Below are positions 1 through 10,564 of a DNA stretch of 64,000 nt, piece after piece. The DNA comes from Vombatus ursinus (Eukaryota; Chordata; Mammalia; Diprotodontia; Vombatidae). Location: positions 4,523,699 through 4,587,698 of the forward strand of contig NW_020954719.1 of NCBI RefSeq assembly GCF_900497805.2. Direction: 5' to 3'. The notes under the pieces are model-generated. The model was not told the origin of the DNA, made no database searches, and was given only the letters and a program-made list of their open reading frames with translations. The first letter of the stretch is position 1, and every line of letters starts with the position of its first letter. The position numbers were made by a program, and so were the translations under genes.

Positions 1-470
1 GAGAACAGCAACAGAGAGAGAGGAGAGAGCAGAAGACAAGTGACTTCTTTGCAAAGGTACACAAGGAGACGGGGTGAAGACAGCAGTCAGGTGGAGATGA
101 CAGTGGAGAGGCAGGTCTGTGACAATAAAGAATTGTGGGGCTACACTGTAAAATGGGAGGGTGCATGAAAGGGGGGTGAGGAGCAGGGAACAGAGGGGAA
201 GGTTATGTGCCAGTCAAATCAATGGCTAACAAGGAAGGGTAGATTACTCCTATGGACTCTGAGGAAGAGAAGAGCCTTTAGCAGAGTGGGTAAGGAGGAA
301 GGGGAAGGGTTAAAAAAGGGGAGGGAAGGGAAGAGAGAAGTCCTGTTCTGGTGGTGGTAGCAAGTTCCACTGATGAATGCTCCTATGGGTGAAGAGAGAT
401 GTTCTTGACAAAGGGAGATGAGACCTTGTGCTGGGTGCTGTCTAGATTTGGTACTTGAAAAGACAACCAA
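1..470. other. Purine-rich unassigned sequence
   Basis: The plus strand is rich in G and A with many GGGA and GAAG runs. I see no splice-flanked open frame and no repeat I can name. Short open frames on the minus strand here are only the pyrimidine-rich complement and look like composition artefacts. It is probably intronic or 3' flanking DNA of KLHL42, inferred from the position of that gene's first exon to the right. Confidence 0.5.
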
Positions 471-633
471 GGGGCAGCTAGGTGGCGCAGTGGATAGAGC
501 ACCGGCCCTGAAGTCAGGAGGACCTGAGTTCAAATGTGGCCTCACACCAAACACTCGACACTTACTAGCTGTGTGACCTTGGGCAAGTCACTTAACCCCA
601 ATTGCCTAAAAATTTAAAAAAAAAAAAAAGAAA
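471..633 (+). mobile_element. Marsupial tRNA-derived SINE (short type), with target-site duplication
   Basis: The head ggggcagctaggtggcgcag is followed by the tRNA-like B-box region (gagttcaaat), the segment ctagctgtgtgacc, 'gggcaagtcacttaacccc' and an A-rich tail. A 12-bp direct repeat, gaaaagacaacc, lies at 457-468 and again at 634-645, so both ends are defined. The clean duplication suggests a fairly young insertion. Confidence 0.93.
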
Positions 634-645
634 GAAAAGACAACC

Positions 646-1319
646 TGTCCTACCTCAGGAGGCAAGAAGGGGGAGAAAGGGAAAGTTGGAACGCCTGGGG
701 GGAACTGGCACCTGGGAGAATGGGAGGTCATAAAGCCAGGGAGAAGATTTTGAGGCAAATGAGGAAAGAAGGTAACCAGGGGGAGAATCTAGAACAGTGG
801 TAGGCCAAATAATCAAGGATGTGGTGGGGTCCTACCAAAGGGCAGTGACCTCTCTGTCACCTGCAGGAATCTGTACTGCTCCGTGAGTGAGGCACAATGA
901 AAGGGGGAATCTGTGGCATAAGCTCTAAAAGGCAGTGGCGGCGAGTGCCTAGAGGGGAGTGCCTAGGCTGGATATCTCAGAAACTTTGGTTGCAAGAGGA
1001 ATATAGAAAACACAAAGAGACTAGAAAATTCAGAGGCATGAAGCAGAGAATGAGGGTCTAGAGTAGACAGATGAATAATGAAGAAAGTGAGAGAAATCCT
1101 CTTTGGAAAGGGGCACAAAAATGAAATTGAAAAAACTAATGAACAAGACTGGTTGACGGGGAAGAGAGGAAGGGCAATCTACTTGACAGAGAGGAAAAAT
1201 TAAATAACCAGCTAAAACAGGAAAGAAAAAAGAACTAATAAGCAAAACTCCAAAGGGAGAAGGGAAACAAATGGGAGATCAGGAGTGAGGGGAAGAGAGC
1301 TAGTAAGAATAAGGCCACC
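646..1319. other. Purine-rich unassigned sequence
   Basis: It continues the G/A-rich composition of 1-470. No gene, RNA or named repeat can be supported. The minus-strand open frame around 1030-1245 has a hydrophobic composition expected from a pyrimidine-rich strand and no recognisable domain. Confidence 0.4.
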
Positions 1320-1674
1320 TTAAAAAAAGATGATGTTAAAGTTACTGAAGAGACATAGTATTCTGTTAACTGTGGAAGAGAGAAAAAAAAGTTGTAAACT
1401 TGAAAAAAACAACACTACAGACAAATGAAGGAAAATATAAACTTATTCTTATAACCTTAAAAGTGAACGAATGAACAATCCATTAAAATAAAGTGACAGA
1501 TCAGATTTTAAAAAAACAAAACCCTACAATCCATTGCTTACAAAAAAACACCTTTTTAAAAACAAAGACATACCCAAAATAAAACTGTATTATGCCTCAA
1601 ATGAATCCAAAAAAAGCAAGAGTTGCAATTATGCTATCTAACAAAGCAAAAACAAACTTAAAAAATAAAGAGAG

Positions 1675-1824
1675 GGACAGCTAGATGGCTCAGTGGATAG
1701 AGCACCTGCTCTGGATTCAGGAATTCCTTAATTCAAATCTGACCTCAGACACTTGACACTTACTAGCTGTGCGGCCCTGGGCAAGTCACTTCACCCCACT
1801 ACCTCGCCAAAAAAAAAAAATTAA
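1675..1824 (+). mobile_element. Marsupial tRNA-derived SINE inside L1
   Basis: The head ggacagctagatggctcagt, a B-box-like segment, 'ctagctgtgcggccctgggc' and 'aagtcacttcacccc' precede an A-rich tail. It is more diverged than the copy at 471. Flanking AAAAATAAAG-like direct repeats are suggestive but low in complexity. It interrupts the L1, so it is younger than that L1. Confidence 0.88.
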
Positions 1825-2184
1825 AAAGAAAAATAAAAAGGGATAAACAAGGAAATTACATTACACTGAAAGGAACCACAGACAACAAACCAATACCAGA
1901 AATAAATGTATATGCTGCAAATGCCTTAGCATCTAAATTCACATAGGAAACATTAACTGAACAAGAAGACATCAACAGTAACAACAGCGACAGGACACTT
2001 CAATACAATTCTCTCAGTTTTGGATACCTAACAGTAAGATAAACAACAGGGCCAATATGGAAATGAGTTGCTGTCGAAACTAGAGTTAAAAGACTTATGG
2101 TATGTTCTACAAGGGACTACAAAAGAATATAAATATTTCTCAACACTACATGGAACTTTCACCACAACTGACATTGTATTAGGG

Positions 2185-2308
2185 CAGGGGTGGGGAACCT
2201 GCAGCCTCCAGGGGATTTGTTCTGTGAAGTTTGGGTTCAGTCAAAGGGCAGCCCTTGAGGGCCTAGAGGCCCACATGTGGCCTAGAGGTCATAGGTTCCC
2301 CACCCCTG
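2185..2308. mobile_element. Non-autonomous hAT-type miniature element with 8-bp duplication
   Basis: The 124-bp element starts CAGGGGTGGGGAACC and ends GGTTCCCCACCCCTG, which are perfect terminal inverted repeats. It is bounded on both sides by the 8-bp direct repeat TATTAGGG (2177-2184 and 2309-2316), as expected of hAT transposition. It lies inside the L1 endonuclease region. Element plus duplication is 132 bp (44 codons), so the surrounding L1 frame stays open through it. Confidence 0.92.
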
Positions 2309-3618
2309 TATTAGGGCATAGAAATACTGCAAACAAACGTAAAAAGGCAAAATCAGCAAATGCATCCTTTACAGACCATAACCCAATGAAAACAGTCATT
2401 GGCTCAGGGACCACAAACAAAAGATACAGACCCAAAGGAAGACTTACTAATAAGTGGATCAAAGAACAAATCATAGGAATAATTACAAATTATGTAAAAG
2501 AAAATGATAATGATAAAACAATACATCAAAATTTCTGGGATGCAACTACAGCAGTCCTTACAGAGAAAATTACATCTCTACAAACATACATTAAGACAAT
2601 AGAAAAAAAGAGAAGTTTAATAAACTGAATGTATATATTTTTTTAAATTAGAAAGCCAACAAACCTAAAATAAGCATAAAAAAGAAGATATTAAAAATTA
2701 GAGGAAAGATAAACTATCTATTTTTAAAAACAGAAATGATAAATAAAACTAAAAGCTGTGACTATGTTATGAAGCTATGTTTGAAAAGATTAATGAAATT
2801 GATAAATCTTTGGCTAATCTGGTTAAAAAGAGAGTAGGAAATTAAATCAATAAAATAGCAAATAAATAAGGTGAAATCACAACTAAACCAGAAGAAATAA
2901 AAAAAAATTAAAATACATTATGCCCAGTTACATGCTAATAAAACTGAGAACACAAAAGAAATAAAGGAATAGCTTCAAAAATATAAAATATTCAAACTAT
3001 CAGATTTCAAGATAGATATCTTAAATAACCCAATATTAAAAAAGGAAATAGATTACACCATAAAGGAATACCAAAGAAATAAACTTCCAATGGATTCACA
3101 GAAGTATATCAGACTTTTAAAGAACAATTAGTACCCACACTTCACAAATTATTCCCCCAAAATGAGAAAACACCCTATCAGAAACCTGTCATGACACAAA
3201 AATCATCTTAATACCTATCCAGGGAAAGATAAAACATAGAAAGAAAACTGTAAATCAATACTATTAATGAATGTTGACTCAAAAATTCTAAACTCAACTT
3301 TTTGACTCAAAATCCCATTAAAAAAACTACAGAAATTTTTCCAGGAAGGCATTCATTATGAGCAAATAGGACTTATACCAGGTAAGTAAGTAGGATTCAA
3401 CATTAGGAAAACAATCAACATAATCATATTAAAGACCAAAACATCCCAAACCACATAATTATCTCAACAGATACAGAAAAAGCTGTTGACAAAGTACAAC
3501 ACTCATTTATGCTTAAAAAAAACTACAAAATATAGGCATAGAGGTTACCTTTTTTAATATCATAAAAAGCATCTTTGTAAAACCAAAAGCAAACATCATA
3601 TGCAATGGCAATACACTT

Positions 3619-3812
3619 CAGGGTGAGGAATTTGCAACCTTGAGGCCACATGTAGAGGTCCTCAAGTGCAGCCCTTTGACTAAACGCAGATTTCACACAA
3701 CAAATCCCCTTATTAAAAGGATTTGTTCTGTAAAACTTGGACTCAGTCAAAAGGCCATACCCAAGGATCTACAAGGCCACATGTGGCCTCAAGGCCAGGT
3801 TTCCCACTCCTG
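3619..3812. mobile_element. Longer relative of the same hAT-type element
   Basis: It starts CAGGGTGAGGAA and ends with CCCACTCCTG. Internally it contains the same block about 'ggccacatgtagaggtcctc' in one orientation and its complement (ggccacatgtggcctcaagg) in the other, giving a long imperfect inverted repeat. It is a larger version of the element at 2185-2308. I could not find a matching 8-bp duplication at its ends. It is also inserted into the L1. Confidence 0.8.
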
Positions 3813-4240
3813 CAACTAGATCCTTTCCCAATAAATATGGGAGTAAAGTAAGGATGCCCACTCTCCCCTACTATTATTTGAGATAGGTCTGAAAACGCTA
3901 GCAACAGCAATAAGACAAGAGAAAAGAAATTTAAAAAATAAAGATAAGGTAAAAAGAAGATAAAACTATCCCTGTTTGCTGATATGACGGTATACTTGGA
4001 CAATCCTAAAGAATCATCAATGATACTAATTGAGACAATAACTTCATCAAAGTTGCAGGCTACAAAATAAACCCCCCCCAAATCAACAGCATTTCTATAT
4101 GATAATAACAAAACACAAGAAACAATAATATAAATGGAAATCTCATTCTAAATAACTACAAAATGCATAAAATATCTGGGGAATTGATCTACCAAAGTAC
4201 ATAACAGACTTGCATAGATTCAATTACCAAGTTCTCTTTA

Positions 4241-4409
4241 AGGGATAACTAGGTGCCTGCTAGGTGGCATTGTAAATAGAGCACCGGCCCTGGAGTCAGG
4301 AGGACCTGAGTTCAAATCTGACCTTAGATACATAACACTTATTAGTTGTGTGACTCTGGGCAAGTCACTTAACCCCAATTGCCTCACCAAAAAAAAAGAA
4401 AAAAAAAGT
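4241..4409 (+). mobile_element. Marsupial tRNA-derived SINE inside L1
   Basis: It has the family body (agagcaccggccctggagtc, then aggaggacctgagttcaaat) and an A-rich tail. The sequences ctctttaag before and ctccttaaag after are probably an imperfect target-site duplication. The head is slightly rearranged, with a partial repeat of the 'ctaggtg' motif. Confidence 0.87.
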
Positions 4410-6189
4410 GCTCCTTAAAGAAAAAATAATAATGCAGACAGCTAGAGGAATATTCAGTACTCATGGCTAGGCTGTGCCAATATAGTAAAAATGGCAAAAC
4501 TACCAAAGTTAATGTATACGTTCAATGCTATATCAATAAAATAACCAAGGGGATACTTTATAGAATTTGATAAAATAATAACAAAATTCATTTAGAAAAA
4601 CAAAATATCTAGAATATCAGGGGAAATGATAAAAAAAAAGCAGTGATAAGGGGGACTAGCACTTTCAGGCTTCAAACTATTATTATAAAGTAATACTCAT
4701 CAACACCATTTGGTATTAGTTTAAAAATGGAGAGAAAGATGAAAAGAATTCTATAACCCAGTGTCTGATAAAGTGGAAAACATAAGTTACCAAAGGAAAA
4801 AAATTCTTATTTGATAAAAATTGCAGGAAAGCAGTCTGGCAAAAATCAGGCTTAGACCAACACTTTTACAACATATTCTACAATACATTCTAACTGGATA
4901 CATGACATTATTAAAGATCATACCATTAAAAAAAAAACTAGAAGAGAAGCAGATCATGTACTTCTTACAGCTATAGGCAGGAGATGTATTTTAAACAAGA
5001 GACAGAAGCAATGACAAAAGATAAAATAGATAACTTTGATCACATGAAACTGAAAAGCTGCACAAACAAAATTAATGCACATAGAATAAGAAAGGAAGAG
5101 GTCGAATGGGAAAAAAATCTTTGTATCAAATTTCTCTGATAAGAGTTTGGTATCCAAGATATTTAAATAATAAATATATGAGTCTAATAGTCCTTCTCCA
5201 ATAGATATTGGTCAACAACTATGAACAAACAGTTCTCAAAAAAAAAAAATTGCAAAGTGTTTCACAACAACATGAAAGAATGCTCCAAATCATTAATAAG
5301 AGAAATGTGAATCAAAACAACCACGAGGTTTCACCTCACACTCTGTAAATTGGCAAAAATTTTTTAAAAAATAGCAATAGTCAATGTTGAAAGGGTTATA
5401 CATACTAATACACTATTGGTGAAGCTGTGAAATGGTACAACCATTTTGGAAAGTAATTTAGAGTTACGCAAATAAAGTGACTAAAATGTCTATATCCTAT
5501 GAACCAGAGATTCCATCACTGTGTTTATTCCCCAAGGAAGCCATTAATAAAAAAAATTATCTCCACATAAACCAAAATATTTACATAAGCATTTTTATGA
5601 TAGCAAAGAATTATAAACATAGTAGATTCTCATTGATTGGAGAAAGGCTAAATAAATTGTGGTACATGAACGTAATGGAATATTCCTGTGCTTTAAGAAA
5701 TGATATAGTATATTAAGATCTACAAGAACTAATGCAGAGTGAAGTAAGCAGAGTGAAGAAAACAATATACACAATGACAATATAAAAGAAGAGAACCACA
5801 TGCAAAAAAAATCAACATGAATGTAACTAAATTATAAACCTCAAGCATGATGCAACTCAAGAGATATGCGAGATTGTCCCCAACCTGTCCACAGATGTTA
5901 CACGTTGCACATGTTTTGGGACTTTTTCAATGTTAATCAATTCTGCTCATTTTTTTCTTATTCTTAATCTCCCTTATCTCCTTGTCTTTCTGTCTCCATC
6001 TTTTTGTGTCTAAAAAATATTATTTATTATATAGGATGCGTTTCTGGGAGGAGAAAGGTGAGAGATGCTGGGGATAACTACAATGGTGTCAAAAACAGAA
6101 GACATCAATAAAAACTTAACTTTTTAAGGAAACGTATGGGTAACAGTAATAAAATTCTAATGTGTTTCCTAGTAAGCATTGTGGTATAT

Positions 6190-6433
6190 ATGGGACAAGT
6201 AGGTTGCCCAATGAATAGACTACTGGGCCTGGAAGTCAGGAACACATATTCCTGAGGTCAAATCCAGCCTCACACACTTACTAGCTGTGTGACCCTGGGC
6301 AAGTCACTTAACTCTGTTTGCCTCAGTTTCCTCATCTATAAAATGAGCTGGAGAAGGAAATGGCAAACCATTCCAGTATCTTTGCCAAGAAAACTCCAAA
6401 CGGAGACATAAAGAGTCGGACAGAACAACAATA
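6190..6433 (+). mobile_element. Longer marsupial CORE-SINE (MAR1/WALLSI-like)
   Basis: It has a tRNA-like head, the CORE segment (tgcctcagtttcctcatcta) and a specific 3' section containing 'ggcaaaccattccagtatct' and 'gagtcggacagaacaacaat'. The same 3' section occurs at 53665-53910 and, inverted, at 59003-59255, so it is a family rather than chance. Confidence 0.87.
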
Positions 6434-6610
6434 GTATATTAGATGATCTGAATTTGAATCCTCACTGCCATTTACTCCCATACATGTATGACTGACCTTA
6501 GGCAAGTCATTAAACTTCTCCAGGCCTTAGTTGCCTCATCTGTAAAATGGACTAGATCACCCTGGTCCTTTCTATTCTCCTGGAAGATGATTCTACCTAG
6601 AGGCCTACTC
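6434..6610 (+). mobile_element. Second CORE-SINE/MIR-like copy, diverged
   Basis: The order 'gaatttgaatcctcactgcc', then 'ggcaagtcattaaacttctc', then 'ttgcctcatctgtaaaatgg' is the MIR/CORE layout. It abuts the previous SINE head to tail. Confidence 0.75.
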
Positions 6611-6639
6611 ACTAATCGGTGAGTCCCAGCCAGGAAGCA

Positions 6640-6870
6640 CCATATCATGGGCAACGCCAGCTGTTACTTCATTTCTTGCTCCACCTCCTTTCCTTCCCTT
6701 CCCTCCCCTACTGCTCCTGGTCCCCCACCCTTTGGCGGTTCCCCTTTATGTTTTGCCCTTTTCTATTAGATTATAAATTCCTTGAGGGCAGGAGTTGTGC
6801 TCTCATTACAGTGCATGCTTTTTCTATTTACCTATCTTGCATCTACATCAATGAGCCTATGAACTATATG
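6640..6870 (+). mobile_element. L2 LINE 3'-end remnant
   Basis: The stretch 'ttagattataaattccttga' followed by 'gggcaggagttgtgctctca' is the typical L2 3' block (attagaatgtaagctccttgagggcagg). The match fades beyond about 6860. Confidence 0.65.
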
Positions 6871-7311
6871 TTCAGGCTTTCAGAAGATCCTGAATGATGG
6901 AAGAAATAATCCCTTGGGAATTTCAGATAAATATAACCTATCAGACTGGTCATGTGTGGCTGCAGTGACTGTAAGAACCTAAATCAAAGGAAAATCTAAA
7001 CTTTTCTCATGAAATGTCCTTCTTGGAAAGTGTGGCTGGGTGCCTCCTTCTTGCATAAATAGAAAGGCCAAGTAACATTAAGGTCCTACTGTCTAGCTGG
7101 TTTAGCTCATGTGTCTTACTGCCCCTGGCTTGTTCCTCCTAAAGTTAAGGGAATAATCCTGATCTCCAGGGCCGATGAGCAATGTGCCAATCACAGCAGA
7201 GAAATGAGTTGATGAAATATCCCAAGGGCGGCATCTCCAGTTTATCACCATTCTTTGCAATGCCACCAAGGGCTGATAAGTTCTATGGGAACATTTGGAT
7301 CTGGTGCTTAC
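6870..7311. other. KLHL42 intron 1, proximal part
   Basis: This lies directly downstream, on the minus strand, of the splice donor that ends KLHL42 coding exon 1. I see no repeat I can name here and no further exon. The later exons of KLHL42, which encode the remaining kelch repeats, were searched for by eye down to position 1 and not found. Confidence 0.6.
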
Positions 7312-8177
7312 CTCTTTTGGTTCATCGAAGCCACCTGACTCCACTCATTTTTGCAAGGGTTATAGCAATGGGCAGCAGAGATCTCCTGGCTGGTGATCCT
7401 ATAACCTCCCACTATGAAAAGGTAGTTGTCCAAGATGGCAGACCCATAACCCCTGACATTCACCAGATCAGGAGGCAGCTGGTTGGCCAAAGGCAACCAC
7501 CTCAGGGCAGCCTCATCGTATCTAAGCATGGACCTCGGCTCTCCCTGGTGGGGATGGGGCGCCAGGGGCCCCCCTAAGAAGTCTCCCAGGGCTATGAGTA
7601 CGGCTCTTCCTTTCATCCTGCCCTCCCTCAGCTTCTGCTTGAGATTGGCCTCCCCTGGAGCCTCTGGAGGGGTGACCAAAAGGTGGAACTGGGGTCTGCG
7701 AAGCACCTGGTGGTAGTGGGCAGCCATGAAGCTCAGGCAGGCCCCCTGGAGGTCTTGCAGCCCATACACCTGTGCCAGGCGGTGCAGCTCCAGGCAGTTG
7801 TCCAATCGCACCTGGGACAGCAGCAGCTGCAGCAAAGGGGTGACCTGCAGGAAGGAAGCCACTTCCACCAGCTCCTCCAGCAAGCTGCCTTCCTCTACCT
7901 CTTCCTCCCCTCCACTACCCTTCTCTCCCTGCGGGCCCAGAAACCAGCCAGACCCAGTTCCTCCAGTGTTGATGAAATCCAGCACGAGCTGCAGGCCCGG
8001 GGCACTGAGCCCCCGCAGCTGCTGCACCTCGGGGCCCCCCGAGTCCGGTCCCCCAGCTTCCCGCATGCCCGAGCGGTACAGGGCGCGAAAGTAATCGCTC
8101 TGCTCGATTAGCTTCTTCTTGCTCACGGGGTAGCAGCGGCCCTCCAGCAAGATCTGCACCATTTCCTCGGCAGACAT
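7312..8177 (-). CDS. KLHL42: Kelch-like protein 42, first coding exon (partial gene)
   Basis: KLHL42 (also KLHDC5) is a BTB-kelch adaptor of a Cullin-3 ubiquitin ligase; the human protein is reported to act on the microtubule-severing protein katanin p60. The exon gives 288 codons plus two bases. It starts MSAEEMVQILLEGRCYPVSK, nearly the human start. Residues about 5-125 form the BTB domain, interrupted by a glycine/glutamate-rich loop. A BACK-like helical segment follows, and the first kelch blade begins near residue 238 (VRGYGSAILDNYLFIVGGY). The splice donor is AG|GTAAGC on the minus strand; GT occupies 7311-7310. Human KLHL42 is about 505 residues, so roughly 215 are missing to the left. 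The ATG is at 8177-8175 in a GC-rich context. No frame break is seen, and it is a live gene by appearance. Confidence 0.96.
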
Positions 8178-9050
8178 GGCCGAGGCAACCGCCGCAGGGG
8201 AAAGGGGGGTAGGGGTCCCCGTGAGCCCGAGGCGAAGGCCCTCCCCCCGCCCCCACCTGCCCGGTTCCGGGTTCGGCGCGGGGAGGGCTCGGGAGAGCCC
8301 TGGCTCCGCCCGGGAGGGGAGGGGAGGAAGTGCAGCTTTCCGACGAGGGTCAAGCGGGAGGATCCGCGACAGCCCCTCCTCTCCGCTCCTCCTCCTCCTC
8401 CTCTCCCCTCCTCCTCCTCCTCTCTCCTGCTCCTCCTCCTCCTCTCCCCTCCTCCTCTCCCCTCCTCCTCCTCCTCTCTCCTGCTCCTCCTCCTCCTCTC
8501 CCCTCCTCCTCTCCCCTCCTCCTCCTCCTCTCTCCTGCTCCTCCTCCTCCTCCTCCTGCTCCCCTTACTCTTCCTCTCCCCCTCCTGCTGCGCCTCGTCC
8601 TACTCCTGAGGCTCCTCCTCCTCCTGCTCAGGCTCCTCCTGCTCTTCCTCCTGCTCCTCCCCCTAGCTCCCGCTTCTCCTCCCCCTCCTTCCACTCCTCC
8701 CCCTCCTCCCCCCTTGCTCGGCCTCCTTGCAGCTCCGACGGCTAGTTCGCTCTCCTCCCCCAGCTTGTTTCATCTCCTCGCTCCCTAGAAGGTCAGGTTC
8801 GGCTCGCACCGCCGGCCCCCCGTTCCGAACAGCCTTCGTCTGCCTCCTCCCCCAGGACCCTGGCTGACAAAACCCTCGAAAACTCTGGACCTGCCCACGT
8901 AGGACCGGGCTTTCCTAGGAAAGGGAAGCAAGGACTTCCAGGCGAGCCTCCACTCCCCGAAGCTGCATCCAGGCGCCCCATTAGCTAGTGCCCGGGAGAA
9001 AACAGTAGTAGCGGAACCGACCCGCGGCATCTACCTCTAGTCTGCGGGGC
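7700..9050. promoter_or_regulatory. KLHL42: CpG-island-like promoter region of KLHL42
   Basis: GC content rises sharply over the first exon and about 870 bp upstream of its ATG, with CpG dinucleotides frequent at 7960-8360 and 8720-9050, whereas flanking DNA is AT-rich and CpG-poor. No TATA box stands out. The transcription start cannot be placed by eye; the 5' UTR would lie upstream of 8177 on the minus strand. The region includes the polypyrimidine tract at 8378-8720. Boundaries are approximate. Confidence 0.8.
8378..8720. repeat. CTC-rich polypyrimidine tract with a 54-bp tandem repeat
   Basis: The plus strand is almost pure C/T for about 340 bp. The marker tctctcctgctcc recurs at 8421, 8475 and 8529, an exact 54-bp period, giving about three units between roughly 8403 and 8560. 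The rest is irregular CTC/CTG-like trinucleotides. Because 54 is a multiple of three, long open frames (Ser/Pro/Leu-rich on plus, Arg/Glu-rich on minus) appear in several frames. These are composition effects, not supported genes. Confidence 0.93.
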
Positions 9051-9339
9051 CGGCCTTGGCAGGCGTGCTTGCCCAATACGTGCCTACGCTGTGCCCCCTA
9101 AAGCCCCCAGAATCTCTGCCGGGGTGCAGAGAGAAAGTAGGTCTGTGGAGTATGAAGGGGCAAACCTCTTTCCTAAAGGAGTAAAAAGGAGGAGGGGGTA
9201 GAAGGAAGAAAGGGGGTAGGGAGTCAGTAAACACAAAACAGAACCGAACCAATGTAGGCATTGAGGTGGGACCTTGTGCCACAGGATTTGGGTCCTTGAA
9301 CACAGTTTCTCAGAGGGACCTAATATAGTCCAATCTGTG
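9051..9339. other. Unassigned sequence beyond the CpG island
   Basis: This is the transition from the GC-rich block to ordinary intergenic DNA. It contains G/A-rich runs near 9170-9225. No gene or named repeat is supported. Confidence 0.4.
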
Positions 9340-9760
9340 CCTGTACGGGAATCCCCTCCAGTATCGTCTAAGACGTCTACAAAAGCCCTAACAAGTCACC
9401 ATCCAGCCTTTGCTGAGGATCTCTAGTGAAGTCCAGAGGCAGCCAGTTCCATTTTAGGACAGCTCGAACAGTAAAAATATTTTTCCTTAGATGGGGCTGA
9501 AATCTCTCTGGAACTTCCACCCCTTTCCTAGCTGGCCTCAGACTCAGCAGATAAAATCTGATCCCTCTTTCACATGACAATACCTTAAACACTAAAGACC
9601 AGTATCCCCAGGCCTTCTCTTCTCCAGGCTTTTCCTGTTCCTTCAAGTAATCTTTAAGCACTTTCAAAATCCTGGTTGGCCCCCTGGCTTGTCAATGTCC
9701 TTCTCCAAATGTATCACCCAGAACTGTCCACATTCGCCTTATTTTGGCTGCTGTACTGCA
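9340..9760 (-). mobile_element. CR1/L3-like LINE remnant
   Basis: On the plus strand the order 'ggacagctcgaacagtaaaa', then 'ccttagatggggctgaaatc', then 'cttctccaggcttttcctgt', then 'tcaatgtccttctccaaatg' follows the amniote CR1-type 3' region read in reverse (failure to develop beyond weak similarity is expected at this age). Assignment is from memory of that family and is approximate. Confidence 0.55.
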
Positions 9761-9939
9761 CTGGTTGTATTGCACAAATGTGTTAAGTCATTTATATGTG
9801 ACACTCTGCCTTCTGATAGACCAGGTAGTGAAGACTGTTACAGGGACAAAGGACGCCAGGGGTGCCTGTGGCATCCAAAAAGACATTTGCCCAAAGCCAT
9901 GGAAACAGGGAAGTTTGACTTTGGCACTGTGAACTCTTT

Positions 9940-10450
9940 TTTTTTTCCCCAATCAGTAAGCATTTTTCCCATAACATAGTATTAATTTTTAAAAAATGAT
10001 TGCACATGGAACTGCAAATCTATCATGTACAACTTACTATTCCTTTTAAATATATAATAAAGTTATCATGTAAATTTCTTCTTTTTCCTTTTTTTCCCTC
10101 TCCTCCCCAGAGATGGCTAGCATTAGACACAAATATGTGTGTGTATGTAAAATGTAAAATCATTCTATCCATACTTCTATTTATCAGTCCTTTCTCTAGA
10201 TGCAGATAGCGTCTTCCTTCCTATGTCCTTTATAGTTAATTTCGGTATTTATAGTAGTCAAAATGTTCTTAAAGCTGTTCTTAAAGCAATATTGCTGTTA
10301 CTGTATTCCACGTTCTCATTGTTCTGCTTATTTTTTGCTCTTCTTATTTCCTGCAAGTCTACCCATGTTTTACTAAGATCACCAAGCTCATCATTTCTTA
10401 TAGCATAGTAGTATTCCATTACAATCATGTACCACAACTTAAGGCACTGA
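9940..10450 (-). mobile_element. 5'-truncated L1 3' end, reverse orientation
   Basis: The plus strand ends with 'gtagtattccattacaatca' followed by 'tgtaccacaactt', the complement of the conserved L1 ORF2 end (the wyxxMeYysaxrnd region). The same block appears inverted at 5655-5700 and in the L1 copies near 31530 and 37980. The sequence to its left is the AT-rich L1 3' UTR. Confidence 0.8.
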
Positions 10451-10564
10451 GAACTCTCAGAAAGAGACATGACAGAGAGAGTCCCTCTTGCTGAGCCCTA
10501 ACAGTGGCTAACAAGAAATGTGGAGCTGGGTACTCTCCCTGTGCATCAAACTTGTGGATTTCTG

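Larger units (their letters stand above)
1320..6126 (+). mobile_element. Decayed LINE-1 (marsupial L1), plus strand
   Basis: Translation across 2068-2628 matches the end of the L1 endonuclease and the linker that follows: the block with THGTF then a D-x-VLG end corresponds to the family's H-TFSRID-ILGH, and a later NKWIKEQI, then NFWDATTAVL, corresponds to the L1 NKWVKEEI and LWDAAKAVL segments. Around 3840-3940 the 'gatgcccactctcccctac' stretch is the conserved block just upstream of the YADD-type catalytic site. The 3' part (4900-5860) and a 3' UTR ending near the AATAAA at about 6107 complete it. The reading frame is broken by many stops. It carries two SINEs and two hAT-like insertions. 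The 5' limit is approximate. Confidence 0.85.

Noticed and set aside
2068-2628. 186-codon plus frame as a host gene
   Set aside because: Its sequence is L1 ORF2 (endonuclease end and linker) with a hAT element inside, so it is a retroelement fragment.
1-7311. Remaining KLHL42 exons (kelch repeats 2 onward)
   Set aside because: Searched on the minus strand for the expected kelch glycine pairs and splice sites and not found. They probably lie off the left edge.
8330-8788. Leu/Pro/Ser-rich and Arg/Glu-rich frames on both strands in the CTC tract
   Set aside because: They follow directly from the trinucleotide-like 54-bp repeat and exist in several frames at once. No domain or splice context supports them.
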